This document shows positions 42,103 through 50,943 of a DNA stretch of 64,000 nucleotides, piece after piece. This stretch comes from Acidobacteriota bacterium (GTDB taxonomy: Bacteria; Acidobacteriota; Terriglobia; Terriglobales; Acidobacteriaceae), in contig JABCZL010000001.1 of the NCBI GenBank assembly GCA_013289685.1, positions 375,838 to 439,837 on the forward strand. The letters are read 5' to 3'. The translations under genes and the position numbers were made by a program. A model generated the notes under the pieces. That model was not told the DNA's origin and did not search any database. It was given only the letters and a program-made list of their open reading frames with translations. Each line of letters starts with the position of its first letter. Within the stretch, counting starts at the first letter, position 1.

Positions 42103-43638
42103 ATGGCAACCGACACTTTGACCAGCCCGGCCTCGCTCAGCTACGGCAAGACAAAAGTCTTCAAGAATTTTATTGATGGCGAGTGGGTCGAGGCCTCGAC
42201 CGGAGAGACGTTCGAAAACCGCAATCCCGCCGATACCCGAGACCTGGTCGGCATCTTCCAGAAATCCGCCAAGGCCGACGTGGACGCCGCCGTCGCCGCC
42301 GCCAAGCGCGCCTTCACCAAGTGGCGACTGGTGCCCGCGCCGCGCCGCGCCGAAATCGTTTTTCGCGCCGCCGAGATTTTAATCGAGCGCAAGGAAGACT
42401 ATGCCCGGGAAATGACCCGCGAAATGGGCAAGGTTCTGGCCGAGACCCGCGGCGACGTGCAGGAAGCGATTGACGCCGCCTATTACAATGCCGGCGAAGG
42501 CCGCCGCCTGTTCGGTCCGACGGTGCCGTCGGAAATGCCCAACAAGTTTGCCATGGCCGTGCGCCAGCCGATCGGCGTATGCGGCATGATCACGCCGTGG
42601 AATTTCCCCATGGCGATTTCGTCATGGAAACTTCTGCCGGCCATCGTCTGCGGCAACACCTGCGTCATTAAGCCGGCGCAGGACACGCCGCTTTCAACCT
42701 TCAATCTCGTGCGTGCTCTCACCGACGCGGGACTGCCCAAGGGCGTCATCAACGTGGTCGGCGGATTTGGCGCTGATGTAGGCACTCCAATCGCCGAGCA
42801 TGCCGACGTGCGCGCCGTCTCGCTGACCGGATCCTCTGCGGTCGGTCGCATCATCGGCGGCATTGCAGCCAAGAGTTTCAAGCACTGCTCGCTAGAGTTG
42901 GGCGGCAAGAATCCCATGATCGTGCTCGACGACGCCAACCTTGATCTCGCCATCGAAGGCGGACTCTGGGGAGCTTTCGGCACCACTGGCCAGCGCTGCA
43001 CCGCGACCAGCCGCATGATCGTGCAGAAGGGCGTGTACCGGGCATTCGTCGATCGCCTGGTCGAGCGCGCGAAGAAATTGAAAGTGGGCAATGGCCTGGA
43101 CGAAACCGTGCAGATGGGCCCTGCCGTCAACGAGAAACAGCTTCAGACCGACCTGAGCTATGTGGAGATCGGCAAGAACGAGGGCGCGAAGCTGGTTTGC
43201 GGCGGCAACCGACTCGATCAGGGCGAGTACCAGCATGGTTGGTTCATGGAGCCGACCGTGTTCACCGACGTCGACCCCAAGATGCGCATCGCACAGGAAG
43301 AAATCTTCGGACCTGTGGTCTCGATCATCCCTTGTGACCATCTTGAGGACGCCATCGAAATTGCCAACGGGATCGAGTACGGCCTGTCGTCGGCACTCTA
43401 TACCAAAGACGTGAACAAAGCGTTCTCGGCGATTCGCGATCTTTACGCCGGCATCACCTATATCAACGCGCCCACCATCGGCGCTGAAGTACACCTGCCT
43501 TTCGGCGGCACCAAGGCCACGGGGAACGGTCATCGCGAGGGTGGGATTGGCGCCATCGACTTCTACACCGAGTGGAAGTCGGTTTACGTCGATTATTCCG
43601 ACAAGCTCCAGAAAGCGCAGATCGACCGGGAAGACTGA
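42103..43638 (+). CDS. Aldehyde dehydrogenase (semialdehyde dehydrogenase type)
   Basis: A 511-residue NAD(P)-dependent aldehyde dehydrogenase. [31 protein letters not shown] is the nucleotide-binding strand and loop, [11 protein letters not shown] carries the catalytic Glu, and [13 protein letters not shown] the catalytic Cys. Closest in pattern to alpha-ketoglutaric semialdehyde or aminoadipate semialdehyde dehydrogenases ([11 protein letters not shown] near the C-terminus). The ATAAGGAGACATC sequence before the ATG is a strong ribosome site. It stands alone, and 21 bp after its stop the convergent YcxB-like gene ends. The true aldehyde is uncertain. Confidence 0.92.
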   Translation: MATDTLTSPASLSYGKTKVFKNFIDGEWVEASTGETFENRNPADTRDLVGIFQKSAKADVDAAVAAAKRAFTKWRLVPAPRRAEIVFRAAEILIERKEDYAREMTREMGKVLAETRGDVQEAIDAAYYNAGEGRRLFGPTVPSEMPNKFAMAVRQPIGVCGMITPWNFPMAISSWKLLPAIVCGNTCVIKPAQDTPLSTFNLVRALTDAGLPKGVINVVGGFGADVGTPIAEHADVRAVSLTGSSAVGRIIGGIAAKSFKHCSLELGGKNPMIVLDDANLDLAIEGGLWGAFGTTGQRCTATSRMIVQKGVYRAFVDRLVERAKKLKVGNGLDETVQMGPAVNEKQLQTDLSYVEIGKNEGAKLVCGGNRLDQGEYQHGWFMEPTVFTDVDPKMRIAQEEIFGPVVSIIPCDHLEDAIEIANGIEYGLSSALYTKDVNKAFSAIRDLYAGITYINAPTIGAEVHLPFGGTKATGNGHREGGIGAIDFYTEWKSVYVDYSDKLQKAQIDRED

Positions 43639-43659
43639 CGTTGAGCCACGGACCGAAAC

Positions 43660-44712
43660 CTATGCTAGCTGGCGGCCTTGGTCTGCAGCCGCTCGCGTCG
43701 GATTTCGGTAGTCGTACGGATTGAGCTTGCTTTCAACCAGGGTCTGGAACTTGGCAGCTTGCCCCGTCAGCGCTCGCTTCGGAACGATGCGATAGAACTT
43801 GGGATTGTAGTAGAGGAGCATCAAGCCGTTGCCTTCGAGATAACCAACGAACTGCGTCCACGAAGTCCGCGACTGGTTGGCTGGATCCTGCAGATGCAAA
43901 CCTTGATCGCTGAAGTAAACCCGTAAGGGCCCGAGGTATTGCGTGCGCCGCTTCGTGGCAATCTTCAGCAACGGGAATCCCACAAGCCCACCGATCAAAC
44001 CGGCGCGGACAGCGTCGTTGTGGGCGGCCATGGAATTCCAGATAACAAAGACTCCATAGGTGAAGCAGGCGTAAGTTGCGACGACCGTTGCCAAACCGCG
44101 CCAACCGCCTCCTTTGAGAGTATGCAGCCAGTAGGCTGCGCGATAATCCTCACGCTTCAGGGCGAAGTCAAAGTGGGGCGCAGTCGCTGGCTTGTCCTGA
44201 TGCAGCTTGCCGGTGGCCAGCGCGCGAAATTCGGTGATCTCGGCTTCCGAAGCGAAGGCCGATTTTGGCAGAATCTGCCCGCCCATCTTCGTGTTGAAAG
44301 CGAAATGCGTTTTGCTCTCAGAAAAAGACGTCAGCTCCGACCAGGGGCGCGTAACCGTCCCACACTTGCAGCTCGAGGTGAACTCCTTTTCATCCGCCGC
44401 AAAAATTCTCTGGTCGCGGCAATGGATCCGCTGGAACTCCTCAGCGAGTCTCTTTTCGTACTTTTCCTTGTTCGTGCGGACGGACCGCTGCTCGTAGAAA
44501 TACGCGGCCGTGGCCGCAAGCAGGCCCAGCCCGATGAGGAAACCACCGACCGGGAGCCCCATCCCCTGCACCATCAAAAACACGCCTAACAGTGCCATCA
44601 GAGCGCAGGCCACCAGCACGCCCTTGAATCCCGCATTGCTGCCTGCGGCTGTCGGGAAAGGCGCCTGCAACGTCCGGAAATCCTCAAATTTGATGGCGTA
44701 GGAAAGCCGCAT
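43660..44712 (-). CDS. YcxB-like membrane protein, duplicated domain
   Basis: A 350-residue protein. It has two halves of similar plan: a pair of membrane helices (GVLVACALMALLGVFLMVQGMGLPVGGFLIGLGLLAATAAYF in two pieces, and TVVATYACFTYGVFVIW plus a second) followed by a beta-rich soluble domain ending in PKSAFASE or VPKRALTG. The last pattern (FSDQGLHLQDPAN, WTQFVGYLEGNGLMLLYYN, RIVPKRAL) is the YcxB-like signature. The function of the family is not known. It is convergent with the aldehyde dehydrogenase and divergent from the aminotransferase. Confidence 0.82.
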   Translation of the reverse strand: MRLSYAIKFEDFRTLQAPFPTAAGSNAGFKGVLVACALMALLGVFLMVQGMGLPVGGFLIGLGLLAATAAYFYEQRSVRTNKEKYEKRLAEEFQRIHCRDQRIFAADEKEFTSSCKCGTVTRPWSELTSFSESKTHFAFNTKMGGQILPKSAFASEAEITEFRALATGKLHQDKPATAPHFDFALKREDYRAAYWLHTLKGGGWRGLATVVATYACFTYGVFVIWNSMAAHNDAVRAGLIGGLVGFPLLKIATKRRTQYLGPLRVYFSDQGLHLQDPANQSRTSWTQFVGYLEGNGLMLLYYNPKFYRIVPKRALTGQAAKFQTLVESKLNPYDYRNPTRAAADQGRQLA

Positions 44713-44852
44713 GGTCTGCGATTATAGGCGGGCGCGTGACCAGTATAGACGTTACCGAAGTCTCGACACACACCGACGTTTGGTGTTCTCCCCGCTGGAT
44801 TCACCCCACATTTCTCCCCGCCTCCGGGTCCTCTGCGGTTAGAATTTCTCTT

Positions 44853-46067
44853 ATGCCCTCCGCTCAAACTCACGAGATCCCCGCCGCCTCCCGCCTCGAA
44901 AATATCCGTTATGCCATCCGCGATCTGGCCTGCGTCGCCGACGAACTCACCCGTCAGGGACACAAGGTCGTTCCCCTGAACATCGGCGATCCGCTCAACT
45001 TCGATTTCCATACGCCGCCGCACATCATCGAAGCCGTCTACAAAGCCATGCGCGACGGCAAGAACGGCTACGCCCCGTCCCCCGGCATTCCCGTAGCCCT
45101 CGAGGCCATTCGCGGCGAAGCGGCGCGCAAAGGCATCACCACGGTGCGCGACGTTTTCGTCACTTCCGGAGTCAGCGAAACGGTCGACGCCTGCATTTCC
45201 GCCCTGGTCAATCCCGGGGAAGACATTCTCACGCCCCGCCCCGACTATCCGCTGTACTCAGCCATCCTGTGCAAGCTCGGGATTGCTCTCAACACCTACG
45301 ACCTGAATGAAGACGACGCCTGGCAGCCCGAACTGGCCGACATCGAGCGCAAGGTCACACCACACACCCGCGGCATCGTGCTCATTAACCCCAACAACCC
45401 CACCGGCTCGCTGTGCACGCGGCAGATGCTGGAGCAAGTCGCGGAACTGGCGCGACGCCATAACCTGCTCGTCTTCTCGGATGAAATCTACGACAAGCTG
45501 ATTCTCGAGGATACCCCGCACATCGCCTTTGCCTCAGTCGCGCCCGACGTGCCTTGCGTGACGTTTGGGGGAATGTCGAAGAACTACCTCGTCCCTGGAT
45601 GGCGCATTGGATGGGGCATCGTCTCCGGCGAAGCGGCGGCGGTGAAGTCCTACACCGACGGTGTACAGCGCCTGCTGCGCGCGCGACTCTGCGCCAATCA
45701 TCCCGAGCAGTACGCGATTAAGCCGGCGCTCGAAGGCCCACAGGATCATCTCGTCGAAGTGCAGCGCAAACTGCGTTCGCGCCGCGATCTCACGCAGAAG
45801 TGGTGCGAGGCGACCCCGCGCGTGAGCTGCGTGGCCCCGCGCGGCGCGTTTTATGCTTACCCCAAAATCGACATCCCGGAGAGCGACGAGATCTTCGTGA
45901 AAGAACTGATCCGCCAGAAGCACGTCATGGTCGTCCACGGCTCCGGCTTCGGCCAGAAACCGGGCACCCAGCATTTCCGCATCGTGTTCCTGCCGGACGA
46001 GCAGACGCTGACCAAAGCCTACGCCGGGATCGCAGACTTCATTCGTGAGCGCTACGGAAAACCCTGA
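44853..46067 (+). CDS. AlaA-like class I aminotransferase
   Basis: A 404-residue PLP-dependent transaminase. SRLENIRYAIRDL at the N-terminus, LNIGDPLNFDF, INPNNPTGSLCTRQML, FSDEIYDKLI, and the PLP Lys in FGGMSKNYLVPGWRIGW all match the AlaA/alanine aminotransferase group. It probably exchanges the amino group between alanine and 2-oxoglutarate. The ATG at 44853 is chosen because it precedes the first conserved block; the longer frame has no support. The next gene overlaps or starts 13 bp later on the same strand. Confidence 0.92.
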   Translation: MPSAQTHEIPAASRLENIRYAIRDLACVADELTRQGHKVVPLNIGDPLNFDFHTPPHIIEAVYKAMRDGKNGYAPSPGIPVALEAIRGEAARKGITTVRDVFVTSGVSETVDACISALVNPGEDILTPRPDYPLYSAILCKLGIALNTYDLNEDDAWQPELADIERKVTPHTRGIVLINPNNPTGSLCTRQMLEQVAELARRHNLLVFSDEIYDKLILEDTPHIAFASVAPDVPCVTFGGMSKNYLVPGWRIGWGIVSGEAAAVKSYTDGVQRLLRARLCANHPEQYAIKPALEGPQDHLVEVQRKLRSRRDLTQKWCEATPRVSCVAPRGAFYAYPKIDIPESDEIFVKELIRQKHVMVVHGSGFGQKPGTQHFRIVFLPDEQTLTKAYAGIADFIRERYGKP

Positions 46068-46080
46068 TTCACCGCCCACA

Positions 46081-46542
46081 ATGAGAATTGAAGAGACCGC
46101 ACAATTGAGCACCGATTTCGATTGGTTCGGGGTCGATGAGGGAGGCCTCATCGCACACTTTGCGTCGGCAGGCTTCAAGCGTGTGCCCGCGAGTGTCTCG
46201 GAACGCGCCGAAGACCTCGTGCTTGTATGCAACTACTTCAAGACAGAAGCGCCCGTCCGGGGAGCGCACAGGGTTGATGAAGATCTGGTGGGCCTCCGTC
46301 CCGGCTGGAAAGGTGAGCAAAATGAATCGCGCTATCTCAAGAGTTTTGTTGCGATGGCCGATCTGGGCCTGTTCTCGTTCGACATCGATTCTTACCTGAA
46401 ACCCGGAATCGCTTACTTCCGAGTCGCCTGTCCCCTGTCACCGCTGGGATTGGAGCAACTACCAGAGCCCGTTCGGCAAATTATCGCCCGGACCCGGCTC
46501 ACTGGCGTGCGCTTTGCGCAACCAGTCGCTCATCCCATATGA
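46081..46542 (+). CDS. Hypothetical protein
   Basis: A 153-residue protein (FDWFGVDEGGLIAHFASAGFKRVP, then YLKSFVAMADLGLFSFDIDSYLK and YFRVACPLSPLG). The first block resembles small immunity-like or SMI1-type proteins that recognise a partner protein, but the match is weak. No membrane segment or signal peptide. The start may be ATG 46081 or a GTG at 46045 inside the aminotransferase gene; neither has a clear ribosome site. Function unknown. Confidence 0.55.
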   Translation: MRIEETAQLSTDFDWFGVDEGGLIAHFASAGFKRVPASVSERAEDLVLVCNYFKTEAPVRGAHRVDEDLVGLRPGWKGEQNESRYLKSFVAMADLGLFSFDIDSYLKPGIAYFRVACPLSPLGLEQLPEPVRQIIARTRLTGVRFAQPVAHPI

Positions 46543-46599
46543 AGCCACGCTGGATATGTGAAGAGACGCCCTTCAACAAAAACCGCAGGCGCAATTCAT

Positions 46600-46621
46600 A
46601 TGACCATAGTATAATGACCAT
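46600..46621 (+). promoter_or_regulatory. Promoter with repeated ATGACCAT before the Phd-VapC pair
   Basis: ATGACCAT occurs at 46600-46607 and 46614-46621 and flanks a TATAAT box at 46610-46615. The 14-bp centre-to-centre spacing suggests an operator for a small ribbon- or helix-based antitoxin. The start codon follows 15 bp later with GGGAGG between. Confidence 0.6.
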
Positions 46622-46636
46622 GATCGGGAGGCTCCT

Positions 46637-46876
46637 TTGAAAACTATGCCCGCCGGTGCGTTCAAAGTCCACTGTCTAAGAGTCATGGATGAGGTTCAGT
46701 CCAGGCGCGAAGTGGTTGTCATCACCAAGCGCGGCAAGCCCGTCGCAAAGCTCGTCCCCGTAGAGCAGGAGAAGGACGACATCTTCGGCTTTATGAAGGG
46801 CAAAGGCACGGTTGAGATCAAGGGCGATATTGTCTCCCCGATACTCACTCCGGAAGAGTGGGGCGATCTCTATTGA
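46637..46876 (+). CDS. Phd/YefM-type antitoxin
   Basis: A 79-residue antitoxin: AGAFKVHCLRVMDEVQSRREVVVITKRGKPVAKLVPVE is the Phd/YefM DNA-binding fold, and the C-terminal part (DIFGFMKGKGTVEIKGDIVSPILTPEEW) is the toxin-binding tail. The TTG start is preferred because GGGAGG lies 5 bp upstream; ATG 46646 is possible. It overlaps the PIN toxin gene by four bases. Autoregulation through the ATGACCAT repeats upstream is likely by family analogy. Confidence 0.88.
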   Translation: MKTMPAGAFKVHCLRVMDEVQSRREVVVITKRGKPVAKLVPVEQEKDDIFGFMKGKGTVEIKGDIVSPILTPEEWGDLY

Positions 46877-47265
46877 TCCTGCTCGACACTCACGTGGTGA
46901 TATGGCTCGCGCAGGATTATCGTCGGATATCCACGAAAGCGCAGTCAGCCATCAAAGACGCTCGCAAGAAAGACCGCGGATTGGCAGTCCCAAGCATCGC
47001 GCTGGTCGAAATCGCCCGACTTGCAAGTTGCGGACAAATTTATTTGAAGCCTGACGCGGAGACTGTTCTTGCCGAAGTTGAGCGCCGCTTCACCATTCTT
47101 CCAATCACAGCCAATATCGCCCTCCAGGCTTACGCTCTGCCAGCCAGCTATCCCAAAGATCCTGCCGACCGCATCATCGGCGCCACTGCGCTCGTGGAGG
47201 ACATTCCGCTTCTCACCGCGGACCAGGCAATCCGCAAGTCGCGGGCAGTTCCGACGATCTGGTAG
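46873..47265 (+). CDS. PIN-domain toxin (VapC type)
   Basis: A 130-residue PIN-domain ribonuclease: ILLDTHVVIWLAQDYRRIS at the N-terminus with the first Asp, PSIALVEIARL with the conserved Glu, and DPADRIIGATAL with the third and fourth acidic residues, then LLTADQAIRKS. The TTG at 46873 overlaps the TGA of the antitoxin (TTGA), giving the usual MILLDTH beginning; a GTG 15 bp upstream would extend into the antitoxin. This is the second PIN toxin in the window but with a different antitoxin family from the one at 28066. Confidence 0.9.
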   Translation: MILLDTHVVIWLAQDYRRISTKAQSAIKDARKKDRGLAVPSIALVEIARLASCGQIYLKPDAETVLAEVERRFTILPITANIALQAYALPASYPKDPADRIIGATALVEDIPLLTADQAIRKSRAVPTIW

Positions 47266-47414
47266 CAAATTCGAATCCCAGTAAATCCCGGGAATGGCCG
47301 CGGGCACGCGCTTCGCGCAATCTACCAGTTCCCGCGCCGCTTGGCCTTTGCGGACGAATCTGCTTAAATCAGAGGCAGGCGCAACCTTGGCGGCGTGCCG
47401 GTGTTCGAACAACC

Positions 47415-48167
47415 GTGGTCGACATTCATTCTCACATCCTGCCAGAAGTCGATGATGGCCCGAAATCGTGGGACGTCTCGGTCGCCATGTGCCGCACGGC
47501 GGCCGCAGACGGCATCACTCACATGGTCGCCACGCCCCACGCCAACGACCGTTACCACTATGATCGCGAGTATTTGAAGGGGCTGGTCGCCCATCTGCAA
47601 CAGCTCATCGGCGAGTCACCGAAACTCAGCCTGGGCTGCGACTTTCACCTCTCCTACGACAACCTGCAGGACGCTCTGGCCAATCCCACGCGTTACGTCA
47701 TCGAAGGCACGCGCTACCTGCTGGTCGAGTTCAGCAACTACAGCGTCCCCCAGCAGACCACGGATTCTTTTCTGCAACTCGGCAACTGCGGCATCACGCC
47801 GATCATCACCCATCCCGAGCGCAATCCGATTCTGCGCGAGAGCCCACAGCGCGTGCTGGAGTGGGCCGATCAGGGATGCGTGGTGCAGATGACAGGCTCG
47901 GCTCTGACGGGATTCTGGGGAGAACGAACACGCCGCGCGGCGCTATGGCTGCTCGAACATCAGGCGGTCCACGTGCTCGCCACCGATGCCCACGACACGG
48001 AAAAACGGGTGGCGATTCTTTCCACCGCGCGCGATGCGGCCGCCGCGATCTGCGGAAAAGACATCGCGGAAGCGATGGTGGAATCGAATCCCCTCGCCAT
48101 CATCACCAATCAGACCCCCTTGCCCTACTCTCCGACGCCGGTAATGACGAGCTACAAGAAAAACTAG
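47415..48167 (+). CDS. CpsB/YwqE-like PHP-fold tyrosine phosphatase
   Basis: A 250-residue protein with a PHP metal site: DIHSHILPEVDDGPKSWDVSVAMC at the N-terminus, THMVATPHAND, ITHPERNP and ATDAHDTEKR. These match the CpsB/Wzb-like protein-tyrosine phosphatases that control capsule and exopolysaccharide export by dephosphorylating a BY-kinase. No BY-kinase or polysaccharide gene lies in the window. The GTG at 47415 is chosen as it starts the first conserved strand. A repeat directly follows its stop. Confidence 0.88.
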   Translation: MVDIHSHILPEVDDGPKSWDVSVAMCRTAAADGITHMVATPHANDRYHYDREYLKGLVAHLQQLIGESPKLSLGCDFHLSYDNLQDALANPTRYVIEGTRYLLVEFSNYSVPQQTTDSFLQLGNCGITPIITHPERNPILRESPQRVLEWADQGCVVQMTGSALTGFWGERTRRAALWLLEHQAVHVLATDAHDTEKRVAILSTARDAAAAICGKDIAEAMVESNPLAIITNQTPLPYSPTPVMTSYKKN

Positions 48168-48268
48168 CTGTCAGCATTCAGCCAGCGCGAATCATCGCCT
48201 GCCCCTGCACACTGGTGCCTATAGTCGGAAACTTCATCCCGGCTGAGATGGTGAATGCTGATTGCAGC
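48168..48268. repeat. Inverted pair of GTCAGCATTCAGC-like words
   Basis: The left arm CTGTCAGCATTCAGCCAGC (48168-48186) faces GGCTGAGATGGTGAATGCTG then ATTGCAGC (48241-48268). The pair bridges the gap between convergent genes, starting right after one stop codon and ending three bases before the other. Confidence 0.75.
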
Positions 48269-48271
48269 GCG

Positions 48272-48904
48272 TTACTGCGGGTGGGAATGATCGCCTTGCT
48301 CGGGAGTGGGAGCGACCGGAACCGGAGCGGGGGCAGGATCTGTCGTGGGCGCAGCACTGTGGGGCGTGGCACGCGGCGATTCCGCGCGCTGCCGATCCGG
48401 GACAGTGGTCATGGCGCTCTCAGGGTTCAGCAGATGGTCTTTGCTCGGGCCCAGACCCAGCTTGATCAGCGCCCGCGAGTCGGGCACCGTTTTGCTCTGC
48501 CACCCGTGGTCGGCCTGGTAGCGTCTCATTGCATCTTCGCTGGCCTGGTTCCATGTGCCGGTGGCTTCTCCGCTCAGGTAGTGTTCGCGGATCAGAGCTT
48601 CCTGAATGGCCTGCGCACGCTCGGAGTCGATCTTCTGCTGGCCGCGCGCCCGGGCTGACTTCTTTCGCGTGGAATGCTTGTGAGTAGAAGCCGTGTGCGT
48701 CGTGCTGGTGGATTTGGCGCCGCTGGCTGACTTAGCAGGTGCGTTCGTGCTCTTGTGATTCGTAGGGGCGGTGGTCGCCGACTTTTTCGCGCCAGCGTCA
48801 CCCGTCGAACTTTGGCCTGCTGTTGCCGCAGACACGCACAGGCACACGGTTAGTGCGCATACTGGGAGGAAGCGTGTTCGCCTGCTTCGAGTCCAAATCC
48901 TCAA
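48272..48904 (-). CDS. Secreted peptidoglycan-binding-like protein
   Basis: A 210-residue protein. A TTG at 48904 gives MRIWTRSRRTRFLPVCALTVCLCVSAATAGQ, a good signal peptide. Residues 35-95 are Ser/Thr/Lys-rich and disordered. A helical block (SERAQAIQEALIREHYLSGEATGTWNQASEDAMRRYQADHGW) is a single PG-binding-1-like repeat, and a Pro/Ala/Thr tail follows. It is likely to be attached to the cell wall without catalytic activity. The longer frame to 48994 runs before the signal peptide and is rejected. It is transcribed toward the CpsB gene. Confidence 0.75.
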   Translation of the reverse strand: MRIWTRSRRTRFLPVCALTVCLCVSAATAGQSSTGDAGAKKSATTAPTNHKSTNAPAKSASGAKSTSTTHTASTHKHSTRKKSARARGQQKIDSERAQAIQEALIREHYLSGEATGTWNQASEDAMRRYQADHGWQSKTVPDSRALIKLGLGPSKDHLLNPESAMTTVPDRQRAESPRATPHSAAPTTDPAPAPVPVAPTPEQGDHSHPQ

Positions 48905-49036
48905 CGCGATACTTTCACCTCTAGGAAATTCTTGCTGCCTTAAAAAGGCGCAAGAACAAAAAGCCCAACAGACGCTGGCATTGTAATCATCCACGATGGA
49001 TGGGTATAGTGCCAGTTCCCGTTGGGCCTATGTCAG

Positions 49037-50611
49037 TTACGGAAGTGTACCGGCCAGGAAGATGGTTCCGTCCTGCCGCGTTGAACCGCGCGAACGCACC
49101 AGGAACACAACATCCTGGCCGCTCTTCAGGCTCGATTCGATCTTGGCGAATTCTTCTTCGCTGTTGACCGCCTGCTTATTCACTTCCAGAACGATGTCGC
49201 CGCGTCCCAGGTTCACGTCTTCGGCAAACGAACCGGGCTTCACGTCCTGCACGATCACGCCTTTTCCCACCGGCATGTCGAGACGGTCGGCCATCTCGGG
49301 CGTCACCTTGCGAACCGTGACCCCGAACTTACTCTGCTTGGGAGCGCTCTCGTCGCCGTTCTCCTGATCGTCGCCTAGGCGCGCGGCAAACAGCTTGGCG
49401 CGATCGGCAATGGTCACCGACGCTTCCTGCGGTTTCCCGTTGCGCAGGAAGCCCAGGGTCACCTTCGATCCCGGCTTGCGCGAGGCGATATCCGCCACCA
49501 GTTCGGTGCCCTTGCTTACCTTGTGGCTATCCACGCTGGTGATGGTGTCGCCGACCTTCAATCCCGCCTGGTCGGCAGGACTGCCGGCCACCACGCTGGA
49601 GACGGTAACGCCGCTTCCTGCGCCGTACACCCGAGTAATCGCAGGATTCTCCACCGCGTCAAACTGGATGCCGATCGAGCCGCGCGAAACTCTGTGTTCC
49701 GGCCCGGTCAACTGGTTGTAAACATCGACCACGGTTTTGGACGGCAGGGCAAAACCCACGCCGGCATAGGCGTTGGTCTCGCTCAGAATCGCGGTATTAA
49801 TGCCGATTACCTCGCCGTTCATATTGACCAGCGGCCCTCCCGAGTTGCCGGGGTTGATGGCGGCATCGGTCTGAATGAACGTCTGAAACTGGCGGCCGGG
49901 GACAATGTCGCGTCCCTTCGCCGAAACAATTCCAGCGGTCACAGTTTCGGACAACCCGAACGGACTGCCTACCGCCAGAACCCAGTCGCCCACCTGCATG
50001 CTGTCGGAATTTCCCATCTTGGCGGCCGGCAGGGCGCGGTCCAGGTCGACCTTGATCACGGCAAGATCCGTTTCCTGATCTGTTCCCACGACTTTGGCGT
50101 CATGCTGCACACCCGGCGGATCATCTTCGAATCGGACTCGAATGCGGTCCGCTTTCTCAACCACGTGCCGATTCGTGACGATGTATCCCTTGGGGTCGAC
50201 GATTACGCCAGAGCCCAGGGAGCGCTCGCGGATCGCGCCATCGCCGGAGCCACCCTGACCTCCCGGACCTCCGAAGAAGTGATTGAAGAAATCGTCCATC
50301 CCGCCACCGCCGCTATCATCGTCATCGGGATTCTGTCCCCGGCGCCGGTGGACGTTCTTGATCGTCGATTCCGTATTGATGTTGACCACGCTCGGTTCCA
50401 GCTGCTTCGCAATCTGCGAAAACGTGTTCGACATCTGCTGCGGCGAAGGCAACGTAAGCGGCGTCGCATCGCTCTTTTGCCCTTCTTTTCCTTTGACTCC
50501 GTAGGAAATCACCGTCCCGATCAGAATGCCGACGGAAAGCGTTGCCAGAATACTCAGCGTGTAGGCCCAGCGATGAGCCTTGATGCGCATCCACATTGCG
50601 CCCGAATCCAT
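49037..50611 (-). CDS. HtrA/DegP-family serine protease
   Basis: A 524-residue periplasmic protease. A signal anchor lies at about 15-38 (AYTLSILATLSVGILIGTVISYGV). The catalytic triad is in VTNRHVV (His), QETDLAVIKV (Asp) and NPGNSGGPLVN (Ser). Two PDZ domains follow (GVTVSSVVAGSPADQAGLKVGDTI near 310-390, and KGVIVQDVKPGSFAEDVNLGRGDIVLEV near 440-510). A Gly/Asp-rich loop (PDDDDSGGGGMDDFFNHFFGG) precedes the protease domain, as in DegQ/MucD. It degrades or refolds misfolded envelope proteins. The stem of the family is clear; which paralogue it is (DegP, DegQ or DegS) is not. Confidence 0.94.
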   Translation of the reverse strand: MDSGAMWMRIKAHRWAYTLSILATLSVGILIGTVISYGVKGKEGQKSDATPLTLPSPQQMSNTFSQIAKQLEPSVVNINTESTIKNVHRRRGQNPDDDDSGGGGMDDFFNHFFGGPGGQGGSGDGAIRERSLGSGVIVDPKGYIVTNRHVVEKADRIRVRFEDDPPGVQHDAKVVGTDQETDLAVIKVDLDRALPAAKMGNSDSMQVGDWVLAVGSPFGLSETVTAGIVSAKGRDIVPGRQFQTFIQTDAAINPGNSGGPLVNMNGEVIGINTAILSETNAYAGVGFALPSKTVVDVYNQLTGPEHRVSRGSIGIQFDAVENPAITRVYGAGSGVTVSSVVAGSPADQAGLKVGDTITSVDSHKVSKGTELVADIASRKPGSKVTLGFLRNGKPQEASVTIADRAKLFAARLGDDQENGDESAPKQSKFGVTVRKVTPEMADRLDMPVGKGVIVQDVKPGSFAEDVNLGRGDIVLEVNKQAVNSEEEFAKIESSLKSGQDVVFLVRSRGSTRQDGTIFLAGTLP

Positions 50612-50705
50612 GTCTACTTCCCTCCGAACTCACAAACTTCTTATAGTATACCCATTTACGCGGTGAAGGCTTGGAGCCTCGCCGAAGGCTCAAATTTAAA
50701 GACTT

Positions 50706-50769
50706 CACCACGAAGGACTTCATTTTGCGAAGGGTTCCTTCGTGAACCTTCGTGTCCTTCGTGGTTCAC
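50706..50769. repeat. Inverted CACGAAGG/CTTCGTG repeats
   Basis: CACCACGAAGGACTT (50706-50720) faces CCTTCGTGAACCTTCGTG then TCCTTCGTGGTTC (50737-50767). It shares the word with the pairs at 41962 and 56928. It lies in the 332-bp gap between the HtrA gene and the amidohydrolase gene; nothing else stands out there. Confidence 0.8.
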
Positions 50770-50943
50770 GTTCTTTGCACTTCTTCCACCGTCAAACTGC
50801 GCCACTACCTCGCCGGAGGCGGCTTTCCAGTATTAGACGCACAAACCCGCGGAACCGTTTGATGCTCCCTGGAGTTGAGTAAAGTACTTCCTGACAGTCT
50901 CTTAGCGGGGAATCGGAGAAGGATGATCAACCCAGGCGGGAAC

